From the NCBI GenBank assembly GCA_038562375.1, contig JBCFAY010000007.1, positions 62,001-126,000 of the forward strand: a stretch of DNA of 64,000 nt. Reading direction: 5' to 3'. Below are positions 8,214 through 16,731 of the stretch, piece by piece. This DNA is from JBCFAY01 sp038562375 (GTDB lineage: Bacteria > Bacillota > Clostridia > Christensenellales > CAG-138). The notes under the pieces are model-generated. The model was not told the origin of the DNA. It worked only from the letters and a program-made list of their open reading frames with translations, and did not search any database. The position numbers were made by a program, and so were the translations under genes. Position 1 is the stretch's first letter. Every line of letters starts with the position of its first letter.

Positions 8214-9761
8214 CTAGTTGCTCATCGGCAGGATGTTCAGCTTCTTTCCGAGGTCGCAGTCCAACACATAGCATTCCCCCAGCGTATAGCTGCCGGTGCC
8301 GTCGAGATAACCGAACCATTCGTCCTGCGTGAGGTACTGCACCGCGGTCCAATAGCCGTCGCTATCCATCGGCATGGGCAAATACGTTGTCTCGATCAGG
8401 AAATATTCGCCGGTACCCGGCCACGCCTCGACCGCAACCTGCGCGTGTCCCGGCGGGAATACCAGCATCGGATGCATTCCGGCGGACTGAAGCGCCGACG
8501 CCATGAGAAGCGCCGTCTCGATGCAGATGCCGCTCTGGCTCCTCATCACGTCGTCCGGCAGCATCACGCGCTGCTGGGCCTCGCTGCTGATCGAAAACGC
8601 GGCGTTATTGTAGCGGATCATCGCGATATCGCTCATCGCGCCCTGGATCGCCACCGCCTGCAGCCATGTGTTCATCGTGGGATCATCCCAGATGCCGTAA
8701 TCCTGATATCCGACGATCGCGTTTGCAACGCCGTCGGTAATATACGACATATAGTCCACCGCCTCGCGCTTGATCTCGAGCACGCCCTCGGATTCCGGAG
8801 TCATCCAGGCGAGGATATTATCGTTGTTGCTGTCGAGCAGCTCCGGCGTCCACCAAACGACGTCGTATTTGCTCATCAGGCGGATGGTGCGGCTCTCCTG
8901 AACGAGCATCTCTCCGCTTTGCGAATCCTTGACCGTAAAGACAAGCTGCGCGTCCTTCTCGGTGTTCAGGTTAAGCTCTCCGGTCAAAAGCGGCGGATGG
9001 ATCGCGATCTTCATGATCTGCGAGCTCAATTGAACCTTTTGCTCATACACCTGCGTAAAGCCGGGGATCTCCGCGTGGATCACAACGTCCCGCGTGCCGA
9101 CCTCGTTGGTGCCGATGAACGTTACGATCGCGTCGAGGGAACGGTAGAGCGACGGGAAAATCGTCTCCTCTACCTCGAAGCTGATCTCAGGCTCCGATTC
9201 CGCGTTGAGATAGGTATATTGTGCCTCCGGGAGAGCGGGCGCTCTGTTCAGGAACAGCACGGCGCCCACGGCAACGGCCGCGAGGCAGACAACGCCGATG
9301 AGTATCGCGGCCAGCGGAGCTTTCTTCTTGGGCGCGTTCGTCGCGAGCGGCGCGCCCGCGCCGGACGAGCTCTGGGAATAGGGGGCCTGAGGCTGCGCCT
9401 TGGGCTTGCTCTGGAAATAGGGTGCCTGAGACTGCGCAGGCGGCTCCTGCCGCACATCGGGCTTACTCTGGAAATAGGAACCCTGTGGCTGCGCAGGCGG
9501 CTCCGAAAGCGCGTCGGGCTTGCTCTGGAAATAGGAACCCTGTGGCTGCGCAGGCGGCTCCGAAAGCGCGTCGGGCTTGCTCTGGAAATAGGAACCCTGT
9601 GGCTGCGCGGGCGGCTCCGAATGCGCGTCGGGCGTGCTCTGGAAATAGGAGTCCTGGGGCTGCGCGGGCTGCTCCGGCTCTTTCTGGGGAATCACCGCGC
9701 CGCAGAAGGCGCAGAATTTACTGTTTTGGGCGATCTCCTTGCCGCATTGTGTGCAATGCAT
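8214..9761 (-). CDS. Zinc-ribbon membrane protein with tandem repeats and a transglutaminase-like domain
   Basis: The 515-residue product starts with a zinc ribbon (CTQCGKEI then CAFCGAVI), continues with about five tandem 19-residue Pro/Gln-rich units built on PPAQPQGSYFQSKPDALSE, and has one membrane span (AAILIGVVCLAAVAVGAVLFL, near 165-185). The large outer region ends in a transglutaminase/protease-like module: GICIETALLMASALQSAGM supplies the Cys and PPGHAQVAVEAWP the His. The ATG at 9761 sits 7 bases after GGGAGG, which favours it over the ATG two codons upstream. The gene follows the lipoprotein gene by 13 bases, so they are probably co-transcribed. Whether the domain is catalytic is uncertain. 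Confidence 0.82.
   Translation of the reverse strand: MHCTQCGKEIAQNSKFCAFCGAVIPQKEPEQPAQPQDSYFQSTPDAHSEPPAQPQGSYFQSKPDALSEPPAQPQGSYFQSKPDALSEPPAQPQGSYFQSKPDVRQEPPAQSQAPYFQSKPKAQPQAPYSQSSSGAGAPLATNAPKKKAPLAAILIGVVCLAAVAVGAVLFLNRAPALPEAQYTYLNAESEPEISFEVEETIFPSLYRSLDAIVTFIGTNEVGTRDVVIHAEIPGFTQVYEQKVQLSSQIMKIAIHPPLLTGELNLNTEKDAQLVFTVKDSQSGEMLVQESRTIRLMSKYDVVWWTPELLDSNNDNILAWMTPESEGVLEIKREAVDYMSYITDGVANAIVGYQDYGIWDDPTMNTWLQAVAIQGAMSDIAMIRYNNAAFSISSEAQQRVMLPDDVMRSQSGICIETALLMASALQSAGMHPMLVFPPGHAQVAVEAWPGTGEYFLIETTYLPMPMDSDGYWTAVQYLTQDEWFGYLDGTGSYTLGECYVLDCDLGKKLNILPMSN
9412..9671 (-). repeat. 57-bp tandem repeat coding for a Pro/Gln-rich linker
   Basis: Units of 57 bp start at 9481, 9538 and 9595, with degenerate units on both sides. 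The unit at 9481-9537 and the next are almost identical in DNA. Each encodes 19 residues between the zinc ribbon and the membrane span. Such arrays often vary in copy number. Confidence 0.9.
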
Positions 9762-9774
9762 ACTCATACCTCCC

Positions 9775-10677
9775 TTAACCGATCGCAGACAGGAGCGCAT
9801 CGATATTCGCGATCAGCTCGTCATGAGTGACCTTAACGCGCTCTTCAAGCCGTTTGACCGCATGTTCAAACTGCAGGGTAAAATCGGTATCCATGCTGCG
9901 CTCATCCTCCGTGAGCAGCAGGGTGATGCGGTCCGCGCGATAGACGCACGACGCCAGCCTCAAAGGATCCGAAAGCTGAACGGCAATCGAGAAATCCTGG
10001 TTGTATGCCTGGAACTCGTCGATCCGCTCCGAGATCGCGTTATGGCTGTTTTGCATGAAGCTCGGGTAGGAAACATCCGCAAGATTCCCCTGCGCCTCGG
10101 CGACGGCCGCGGTCAATTGCCCCGCCATGAGCGCATAGTCCACATAGCCCGACGTGTTTTCCACATACTCGAACTCGGTGATCGGAAGCAGCGCCTCGCG
10201 CATATCGAAGAAATAGTCGAATACGACCTTCATATCGTCGGCGGATAGTTTAAGATCGCTTAAATACATCTGATAAGCCGTGACCGTATCGTCAAAGCTT
10301 TTCGATCCGGTCTGCCCGTCGAACGTCTGTCCGTTTTGCAGCGCGTCGAGCGCGTCGATCTGCAGGAGCAGCTCGTCGTAGATCTGCTGAGTTTCTTTGA
10401 GGCTCTCCTCCGCGTCCTCTTCGGGCATCTCCTCGCCCGATTTGATCGCCTCGTCATACTCTTCCCAGTATGATTTGATGTCCTCAATCTGGGCGTTGCA
10501 GATTTCAACCAGCTTGGCGGAGATGGCCTCGGCCTCAACAATGTTCTGCCGCATAGTTTCTAGTTCGCCGCCCATCTTTTGATACTCGCCGTTCGAGCAT
10601 CCGCAGATAAAAAACGCGACGGCGAGAATCAATGCGACGCATACCCGGAATCGCCACTTTTGGTCCATGCTACTCAT
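9775..10677 (-). CDS. Lipoprotein with coiled-coil region
   Basis: The N-terminus is a lipoprotein signal: a short basic start, a hydrophobic stretch, and lipobox FICGC with the modified Cys at about residue 27. The mature 274 residues are rich in acidic and helical heptad-like sequence (EYQKMGGELETMRQNIVEAE, then EEYDEAIKSGEE), suggesting an extended coiled coil on the outer membrane face. No enzyme motif is visible. Its stop lies 13 bases before the zinc-ribbon/transglutaminase-like gene, suggesting the two work together at the envelope. Start choice between the first two ATGs (10677 or 10668) is uncertain. Confidence 0.72.
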   Translation of the reverse strand: MSSMDQKWRFRVCVALILAVAFFICGCSNGEYQKMGGELETMRQNIVEAEAISAKLVEICNAQIEDIKSYWEEYDEAIKSGEEMPEEDAEESLKETQQIYDELLLQIDALDALQNGQTFDGQTGSKSFDDTVTAYQMYLSDLKLSADDMKVVFDYFFDMREALLPITEFEYVENTSGYVDYALMAGQLTAAVAEAQGNLADVSYPSFMQNSHNAISERIDEFQAYNQDFSIAVQLSDPLRLASCVYRADRITLLLTEDERSMDTDFTLQFEHAVKRLEERVKVTHDELIANIDALLSAIG

Positions 10678-11132
10678 ATCCTCTCATGATAATAATGCGC
10701 TTAGGTTAGTCCCCCATTGTCTTGACTAGCCGTTCTTCTTTTCATTTAACCCATTTTATGGCGCTTGTTCTATAATACTTTCGCGGGGGAAGATGTCGGT
10801 AAGCATTGAATTTTGTAGCATATGGTCTTACTGAAAAGTGTATACTATATCCCATTTTTATGTCAAGATACAATCGTCCTGCGCCGGCGCCCAAAAGTCC
10901 GCTCGGCCTGTGGAGAGGCGCGCCGCTTCTGTGCCCGTCGCGCCCGGTTGGTCTATATTTATTGAAAAAACCGGCGATTGATGCGCGCAAATCCGGCCGC
11001 AAGCAAACCGAAAACGCGGGGCCTCCCGTTTGAATGCGCGCCGCGCGATGCCCTTCCCCGCGGACGCGAATCCCGCGCTTTTCAGCGCGCATGATCCGTG
11101 ATATGCTCAAAGAAAACGATTGGAAAACACCC
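10678..11132. other. Intergenic region between divergent genes
   Basis: This 455-base stretch lies between the lipoprotein gene and vanY. It has an AT-rich part (about 10735-10860) with a TATACT hexamer at 10841-10846 but no matching -35, followed by a GC-rich part with no convincing reading frame. Nothing else recognisable is seen. Confidence 0.5.
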
Positions 11133-12137
11133 ATGAACGCTTCGTTTCAGGCATGGCCGAGGCGCGCCGCCGTCCGCGGCGCTTTTGCCGCGCTGCTGGC
11201 CTTTTGCATCCTGATCTGCTCCTGCACGGCGACGGGAGAAACTCAGGCTTCTCCCATGCCGGAGATCGTGCCCGAACCCACCCCCGCCCTTTCGGAGCCC
11301 GTTCCGTCTCCCTCGCCGGGTGTCCCTGCGGCGTCCGCCACACTCCCTCCCGCGGCGGGAAGCCGCCGGATGCTGTGCATCGCGGCCGATTTTGTGAACC
11401 TGCGCGAGAAGCCTGGCGTCGATTCCATCATCGTCGGGGCCCTGCCCGCGGGCGCGATCGCGGACGCGATCGGACAATCCGGAGACTGGATGGAGCTCTC
11501 CTACAACGGGCTTGCATGCTTTGCAAAGCAGGACTATCTCCTCGACGTCACAGCGCCCGCGGTGCCCGTCCCCTCCGGCGACTGGGCGCTGGTACTGGTG
11601 AACCCCACCCATCCCACGCCCGAGGAATACGAGATCACTTTGGGGAATTTTGAAGACTCGACGGTCGACGCCCGCATACTCGCCGTCTGCGAGCAGATGT
11701 TCAAGGACGCGGAGGAAGACGGCGTTTCCTTTACGCTCGTGAGCGCCTACCGCAGCCGGGACTATCAGCGCGAGCTCTACGAAAAAAAGGTCGCGAGCTA
11801 TCGCGCCAAAGGCTATAGCCTTGCGCGCGCGGAGGCGGAGGCCGCGACCATCACCGCGCGGCCGGGCACAAGCGAGCATCAGACCGGCCTGGCGCTCGAT
11901 ATCGTCACCCCCTCCTACAAGGCGATGAACAAGGGGTTCGCGCGCACCGACGCTTTCGCCTGGCTCGACGCGCACGCCCACAGCTACGGGTTCACGCTGC
12001 GCTACCCGAGCGGAAAGACCGAGCTGACAAAGGTGATCTACGAACCGTGGCACTGGCGTTTCGTCGGCGTCGACGCCGCCGTAGCGATGAAGCTCAGCGG
12101 CGAATGCCTGGAAGAATACCTGAACGCCCTCGAATGA
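11133..12137 (+). CDS. SH3b-VanY D-alanyl-D-alanine carboxypeptidase, probable lipoprotein
   Basis: The 334-residue product begins with a signal sequence (FAALLAFCILICSC, lipobox-like), a Pro/Ser-rich linker, an SH3b domain (VNLREKPGVDS; GDWMELSYNG) and a C-terminal M15B peptidase domain. The zinc-site motifs are present: SEHQTGLALDI carries the His and Asp ligands and EPWHWRFV the third His; the substrate loop YRSRDYQ is also present. It should remove the terminal D-Ala from peptidoglycan stem peptides outside the cell. Three in-frame ATGs (11091, 11103, 11133) have weak ribosome binding sites; 11133 gives the most normal signal peptide. A terminator follows. Confidence 0.87.
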   Translation: MNASFQAWPRRAAVRGAFAALLAFCILICSCTATGETQASPMPEIVPEPTPALSEPVPSPSPGVPAASATLPPAAGSRRMLCIAADFVNLREKPGVDSIIVGALPAGAIADAIGQSGDWMELSYNGLACFAKQDYLLDVTAPAVPVPSGDWALVLVNPTHPTPEEYEITLGNFEDSTVDARILAVCEQMFKDAEEDGVSFTLVSAYRSRDYQRELYEKKVASYRAKGYSLARAEAEAATITARPGTSEHQTGLALDIVTPSYKAMNKGFARTDAFAWLDAHAHSYGFTLRYPSGKTELTKVIYEPWHWRFVGVDAAVAMKLSGECLEEYLNALE

Positions 12138-12158
12138 CGTTGCCCGCATGGAGTTTAA

Positions 12159-12192
12159 AACCGCAGAAGCGAACGCTTCTGCGGTTTTTTAA
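12159..12192 (+). terminator. Rho-independent terminator after vanY-type gene
   Basis: AACCGCAGAAGCG pairs perfectly with CGCTTCTGCGGTT across a two-base gap and is followed by TTTT. Confidence 0.88.
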
Positions 12193-12348
12193 TGAGATAC
12201 CGCCCATTTTTTCGCCGGATCGGCTCTTTTCAATGCCAAAAACCCCGCGCCTTCATATGATACATTAACTATTTTATTCCGTACGCCGCGGTTGGTAATC
12301 GCCCTTGCCATCGGCAAAAAGCGTCGGCGTTACGGGAAGGGGGTTTCT

Positions 12349-13338
12349 ATGCAGGCGCAAAGCCAATACGGTTATCTCGACAACATCCGAAAAAACCACG
12401 GGGCGGAAAAATGCAAAACCGCCTTTTCGCAATCGTATCAACGCAACAAAGCGGGAGCAATCGCCCTTGTGAACGACCCGCGCCTATCCTTCCCCTGCCT
12501 GTTTGTGCTCTGGCCGCTGATCGATTCGCTCGGCCTGCACCGCCGCCTGAAGCCACGGCATATGCTCGTGCTGAGCCTCTGCCGCCAGTTCCTCAAGCCC
12601 GGTTCCAGCACGCGCTCGGGGCCTGTGACGAACGCGGACGACGCCGCCCGCAAAGCGCTCAAATGGATGCTCGAAACAGGATATGCAGAGGACGGCCTGA
12701 ATCCCGAATTCGATCAGATCCTCGATGTGACCGCCGCCCTTCTTTTGAGCATCTTCCGGGACAGCGACGCTCTTAAACACACGGTCGAGCTGATTTTCCT
12801 GCGCGCCAAAAAGAACGGCTATATCCACGACCTTGTCTGGGCGCTCTTCAAATCCCGGGACACGCTCGCCCTCAAGCTGGTCGCCGAGCGCCTGCCCTCG
12901 GAAAACGCTCAGGAGGCCGAGCTCGCCAAGGAACTGCTCAATCTGGATGAGCTCGATGAGGTCGGATCGGAGAACGACCCAACAAAGCAATACGCCGCCT
13001 ATATCGAATGGCTCGAGAACAACGACCCCTATTTGTACTTCACGCAGGAAGGATTCCAGTATTCGAGCAAGCCGGTGTTCTCAGCCGTCGACGTCGAGCG
13101 CAAATACCTGCAAAAGGCGAACCCGGCCCATACAAAGGCGCCGCTCGTTCCGGCAAGCGAGCAGGAGGCCGCGATCCTCGCGACGTTCAAGCCCCTGAGC
13201 AAGGAGGAAAAGGCGCTCCTTAGCGCTTATTCGCAGCGCAAGAAAAAAGAGAACGCCTCGGAATGGGAAAGCTGGATCCGCTCTTCCCTCGCGGAGCAAA
13301 TAGATGCTATGCAGCCCGGCAAGGAGGATTTCGTATGA
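12349..13338 (+). CDS. Protein of unknown function, coupled to spore-coat transglutaminase
   Basis: I do not recognise this 329-residue protein. It is soluble, with no signal or membrane segment. The first 60 residues are Gln/Lys/Asn-rich (MQAQSQYGYLDNIRKNHG), the middle is helical (residues 70-210), and the end is again charged and Lys/Gln-rich. The ATG at 12349 follows GGAAGGGGG. Its stop codon overlaps the tgl start (ATGA, 13335-13338), so the two are translationally coupled. That makes it a candidate substrate, partner or co-localised coat protein of Tgl; this is inference from position and the Lys/Gln content only. Confidence 0.75.
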   Translation: MQAQSQYGYLDNIRKNHGAEKCKTAFSQSYQRNKAGAIALVNDPRLSFPCLFVLWPLIDSLGLHRRLKPRHMLVLSLCRQFLKPGSSTRSGPVTNADDAARKALKWMLETGYAEDGLNPEFDQILDVTAALLLSIFRDSDALKHTVELIFLRAKKNGYIHDLVWALFKSRDTLALKLVAERLPSENAQEAELAKELLNLDELDEVGSENDPTKQYAAYIEWLENNDPYLYFTQEGFQYSSKPVFSAVDVERKYLQKANPAHTKAPLVPASEQEAAILATFKPLSKEEKALLSAYSQRKKKENASEWESWIRSSLAEQIDAMQPGKEDFV

Positions 13339-14141
13339 TCCAGATCGCCGGTCGTCCTTTTGATGAAACCGCGCTCATGGGTGAATTTGCACAGGACAGC
13401 GTCGAGCGGCAGGTGTGGTCCAAGATGGCGCAGAGCTCCGAAACCTACCGGTTCGACAGCGTGGCCCAGCTTCGGTTTGAACTGACGCTGCGCCGTGAGA
13501 TCGTCAATGCCGCAAGGGCTCTTGACCGCAGCGCCTTTGCGTTCGCGGTATTCCATTATTCCAAATGCAATCCGAAATACTGGAAGAGGACCGGCAACGG
13601 AGGATTCGAGCTGCTCGGCGATGCAAAACCGAGCGAAGCCATCCGCGATATCTACACAAACGGCCATCTCTACGCCACCGAGTGCGCCACAGCGATGGTG
13701 ATCGTATACTATAAGGCCCTGTTGGAGGTGTTCGGCGACGAACTCTTCGACGCGACCTTCCCGAAAATCACGCTGATGAACTGGCATGGGCTTCCGCCGC
13801 TCCTCCGCGAGGTGGGCATCCCAAGACCCGCCAAAGATGTGCTGCTCGGGGACAGAGGCTATTTCGACAACCCCGACGTCGATCCGGAAACCCCGCAGTG
13901 GCAGGGCGAAAACGTGATCGTTCTGCCCGATGATCTCTATTACGGCCACGGTATCGGCATCAGGACGGCGGAGGAAATCATTCGGGCGCTCAATTCCAAC
14001 CGATTCGAGGGCGCGACGCAATCCGCCGAGTTCCTGGATTCGCTCGCCCGCCCCAATTTTAAAAGGCTGTTTGAGGTTTCTTCCCGCGGCGCTTCCACAC
14101 CTGCCGTGCTGGACTGGACGGACTTCCCTTCCGCCGTTTAA
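13335..14141 (+). CDS. tgl: Protein-glutamine gamma-glutamyltransferase (spore coat transglutaminase)
   Basis: The 268-residue protein matches Bacillus Tgl along its length: RFDSVAQLRFELTLRREIV, EAIRDIYTNG, then YATECATAMVIVYYKALLE with the catalytic Cys at 117, and QWQGENVIVLPDDLYYGHGIG with the catalytic Glu at about 192. It forms gamma-glutamyl-lysine isopeptide crosslinks among spore coat proteins in the mother cell. It is slightly longer than the roughly 245-residue Bacillus enzyme, with a C-terminal extension. The start at 13335 has AAGGAGG upstream and overlaps the previous stop by four bases. Confidence 0.95.
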   Translation: MIQIAGRPFDETALMGEFAQDSVERQVWSKMAQSSETYRFDSVAQLRFELTLRREIVNAARALDRSAFAFAVFHYSKCNPKYWKRTGNGGFELLGDAKPSEAIRDIYTNGHLYATECATAMVIVYYKALLEVFGDELFDATFPKITLMNWHGLPPLLREVGIPRPAKDVLLGDRGYFDNPDVDPETPQWQGENVIVLPDDLYYGHGIGIRTAEEIIRALNSNRFEGATQSAEFLDSLARPNFKRLFEVSSRGASTPAVLDWTDFPSAV

Positions 14142-14166
14142 AGGTTGGGGTTCCCCTGCGCAGTTT

Positions 14167-14192
14167 AAAGGGCGGGATCGCCCCCGCCCTTT
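14167..14192. terminator. Bidirectional hairpin between convergent tgl and gerAB-type genes
   Basis: AAAGGGCGGG (14167-14176) pairs with CCCGCCCTTT (14183-14192) over a 6-base loop. The poly-A/T flanks are only three bases long, so it is a modest terminator usable from both sides. Confidence 0.6.
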
Positions 14193-14201
14193 AAGCGCCC
14201 G

Positions 14202-15344
14202 TCATCCGGCCGCCGGTCCGGCGCGGTCCCGCGCCGGATTCCCGCGGCTCAAGTTCGGAATCCCACGGCGCTTTTTTCTTCTTGCGATTTCCGCTGCAAG
14301 CCACACCGCCAATGGAATCATTACCTGGAACGGGAACGCGTAGATCCAATAATAATTGATAAAATCAAACATCTCCAGCGCGCTTTTATAGACGGTGGCG
14401 GCGAGCGCCAGAGCTAGCAGCCCGACCGGCGCGATCATCCGGCGGGTTTCCTCGATCCCGAACAGATGACTTACGCCCTTTACCGCCGCGATCATGCAGA
14501 TCGCAATCTTCATGATGCCGCCAAGCACAAAATTCGTTGAGATCGATCCTTCGATCCTCGGAAGAATGTTGCCGATGCTGATGATCCGGGCGGTGACGAA
14601 GGAGGGGAAATATTCGATCTTCATCAGCGCCTGGCCCAATATCGTAAGGTTTCTGAGTATGACTAGCAGAAAAATCACCGTGCCCCCAGCGAGCGAATAG
14701 AGGTACATCTTATAGGGATTGTCCTGCTTGCCGAAATAATCCGCCATGCATAAAAACAGCATGGTTTCCATGAAGGGGAAGCTTGCGATATAGACGGAGC
14801 TTGAGAGAATCTCCGAGGGGGTATGCTCCATGATCGGCAGGAGGTTTTCAAAATCCGCCTTCGAAATGCTCAGCACAACCGTGAAGATCACAACCCCGAG
14901 CACTAGGCCGAACATCGAGATCGCCCACTTGCCCATCGTGCGGACGCCGCTCTTAACCAGATAAATCGTGACCAAAAGGATCAGTATCATGATGGGGAGC
15001 TGCGGCGTCTCGGGCATCGTGGAAATCTCCATGAACTCCGAAAAATTGCGGATTACCAGAGCGCAAAGATGAATCGCATACCAGCTGATGAGCACGCATA
15101 GTATTTTCCCGACCGTCTTCCCGAGCACCTGGTCCATGATTTCAAAAAGCGTCTTGCCCGGATACAACCGGAGGATCCTCGCGTATATCAGCAATACCGG
15201 GCAGGCGATCAGCGCCCCCACGATCAGCGCGATCCAGCTGTCCTGAACGGTCTGCGTGTTGATGCCCACCACGACGCTGCTCCCGAACGTGAACAACAGC
15301 ATACAACTGACCGATTGAATTAACGATAGGCGTTTTTTGTTCAC
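14202..15344 (-). CDS. Spore germinant receptor B subunit (GerAB-type permease)
   Basis: The 380-residue protein has about ten hydrophobic segments and belongs to the amino acid/polyamine-like endospore germination permeases. Family features include the start SLIQSVSCMLLFTFGSSVVVG, YPGKTLFEIMDQVLGK, and the DFENLLPI loop. In the inner spore membrane this subunit carries the germinant-binding pocket. It is the last gene of the gerAA-gerAC-small gene-gerAB operon, 24 bases after the small gene. The C-terminal tail after the last span is basic and Pro/Arg-rich (RGIPNLSRGNPARDR). Confidence 0.92.
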   Translation of the reverse strand: MNKKRLSLIQSVSCMLLFTFGSSVVVGINTQTVQDSWIALIVGALIACPVLLIYARILRLYPGKTLFEIMDQVLGKTVGKILCVLISWYAIHLCALVIRNFSEFMEISTMPETPQLPIMILILLVTIYLVKSGVRTMGKWAISMFGLVLGVVIFTVVLSISKADFENLLPIMEHTPSEILSSSVYIASFPFMETMLFLCMADYFGKQDNPYKMYLYSLAGGTVIFLLVILRNLTILGQALMKIEYFPSFVTARIISIGNILPRIEGSISTNFVLGGIMKIAICMIAAVKGVSHLFGIEETRRMIAPVGLLALALAATVYKSALEMFDFINYYWIYAFPFQVMIPLAVWLAAEIARRKKRRGIPNLSRGNPARDRAGPAAG

Positions 15345-15368
15345 TGCGATAAACCCTTTCCGCTCCCA

Positions 15369-15578
15369 TTAGCCGAACAGCGCGTCGATAGCGTCCTTGA
15401 TCGGGTCCGCAGGCGAAGGCACCGGCACATCGAAGCTATAGAGGATCAGCACGCAAAAGCTGATCCCAAGCAGCGTCAAATAGACGACCTTATCCTTCGT
15501 CCCCGCCCCTTTCAGGGTCTTGCGGGCATCGACCGCCACGATCAGCCCAAACAATGCAATCACCATCACCGTAAGCAT
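15369..15578 (-). CDS. Small two-span membrane protein in the ger operon
   Basis: The 69-residue product has a hydrophobic N-terminus (LTVMVIALFGLIVAV), a short basic loop (DARKTLKGAGTKDK), a second span (VVYLTLLGISFCVLILYSF) and a Pro/Asp-rich tail. It lies between the gerAC- and gerAB-type genes with short gaps of 15 and 24 bases. Small extra membrane proteins occur in some ger operons, and GerAD-like accessory roles have been described; equivalence here is inferred from position and topology only. Confidence 0.75.
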   Translation of the reverse strand: MLTVMVIALFGLIVAVDARKTLKGAGTKDKVVYLTLLGISFCVLILYSFDVPVPSPADPIKDAIDALFG

Positions 15579-15593
15579 TCGTATGCGCTCCGA

Positions 15594-16730
15594 TCATTTG
15601 ATAAACGCCGTGTTGAGGACGTGCACCTCGGACGAAACCTTGACCGTTATCGACGGAAACAGTTCGTCCCAATGCTCGCCCACTCGTTCCCACAGCTTCA
15701 AATCGTACTTATGAATCCGACTGCCGAACCCAAAAATATCCGAACGGTATTCCTTCTGCGCCTTAGAAATCACCTTTTCGATATTCGATTTGATCACTTC
15801 GCCGGCCGTGGACTCGATGCGCAGTATGTCCGCCTCTTTAAACGGCGCATCGCTTATGCCCTTTTCCCCTACGAATACCTCTGTCGTGGTCTTTACCTCG
15901 AACACCGGCATATCCCCCTCGCAGGAAAACGAGACGTCCGAGCTGCTGGAGGACATTTCAAGGGACAGATAGTCCTTGTCCGCGCCGGAGGACGGGATCG
16001 TTAGAATTGCGCCCTCGGCCATATTGCACGCGATAAGATAATACTTCGATTCCTCCGGCGTTAAAAAACCGACGAGCTTTTCCTTTTGGAACACCGCCGT
16101 CCCGTTGAGTTCCGGGAATATTTTATCGTCGTTTAAGGTCGTATGCACCGCGGGCAGCGTGAGCATGATCCCCTTCGCTTTCAGAAGGTTGTATGCTTTG
16201 TAGAGCTGAGTATGCGGCATCGATGAAGTCGTCTTATTATCCTCCATGATGATATCCTGAACGACGCTGGATATGATTTCGTTCCCTTCTCCCCTCGCCT
16301 TAAGGATCTCGCTTGCCTTGTTCGTCTGCGCTACGGCAAGGCAGATGGTTTCCCTGCATTCGGCGTCGCTGAGGAACCATTCGAACACGCGCAGAATGTT
16401 CCCCTGCTTTGCAATCCCCTGGCTGATGATGAGAAGGCCCGCGCTGCCGAAATACAGCTTGTCAAGCGATCTGCGCTTGGCGTTTCTGGCGGCGTCGAAA
16501 ATCGTCTTGCCTTCGCCCTCGATCAAATGCGATTGCTCATCGCTCTTCTGATCCTTCCCGACCGGCTGGAACACCTCGTAGGTAACCAGGTAATTTCCCG
16601 TCTGTTCGTCCATATCGATCGCGAGCCCCATCACCATGGACATCTGGTTGAGCCCGCGGTAATTCCAGCAGCCGCCTGCCGCGAGCGCGAGTGCAACGCA
16701 CAGAACCAGGCAAATCGCACGCTTTACCAT
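15594..16730 (-). CDS. Spore germinant receptor C subunit (GerAC-type lipoprotein)
   Basis: The 378-residue product has a lipoprotein signal ending in LAAGGCWN (Cys about 21), followed by the family start NYRGLNQMSMVMGLAID. The mature part has the three-domain GerAC layout, including the STAGEVIKSNIEKVISKAQKEY helix and C-terminal HYDLKLWERVGEHWDELFPSITV-like region. It anchors to the outer face of the inner spore membrane and is needed for receptor function. It starts one base after the gerAA-type stop codon, so translation is tightly linked. Confidence 0.93.
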   Translation of the reverse strand: MVKRAICLVLCVALALAAGGCWNYRGLNQMSMVMGLAIDMDEQTGNYLVTYEVFQPVGKDQKSDEQSHLIEGEGKTIFDAARNAKRRSLDKLYFGSAGLLIISQGIAKQGNILRVFEWFLSDAECRETICLAVAQTNKASEILKARGEGNEIISSVVQDIIMEDNKTTSSMPHTQLYKAYNLLKAKGIMLTLPAVHTTLNDDKIFPELNGTAVFQKEKLVGFLTPEESKYYLIACNMAEGAILTIPSSGADKDYLSLEMSSSSSDVSFSCEGDMPVFEVKTTTEVFVGEKGISDAPFKEADILRIESTAGEVIKSNIEKVISKAQKEYRSDIFGFGSRIHKYDLKLWERVGEHWDELFPSITVKVSSEVHVLNTAFIK

Positions 16731-16731
16731 G

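Noticed and set aside
9412..9671. CRISPR-like array
   Set aside because: The 57-bp units abut without spacers and stay in frame with a protein; it is a coding tandem repeat.
12292..12348. Earlier start (GTG/ATG-like, 19 codons upstream) for the tgl partner
   Set aside because: The ATG at 12349 has a much better ribosome binding site (GGAAGGGGG), and the extension is short and basic without features.
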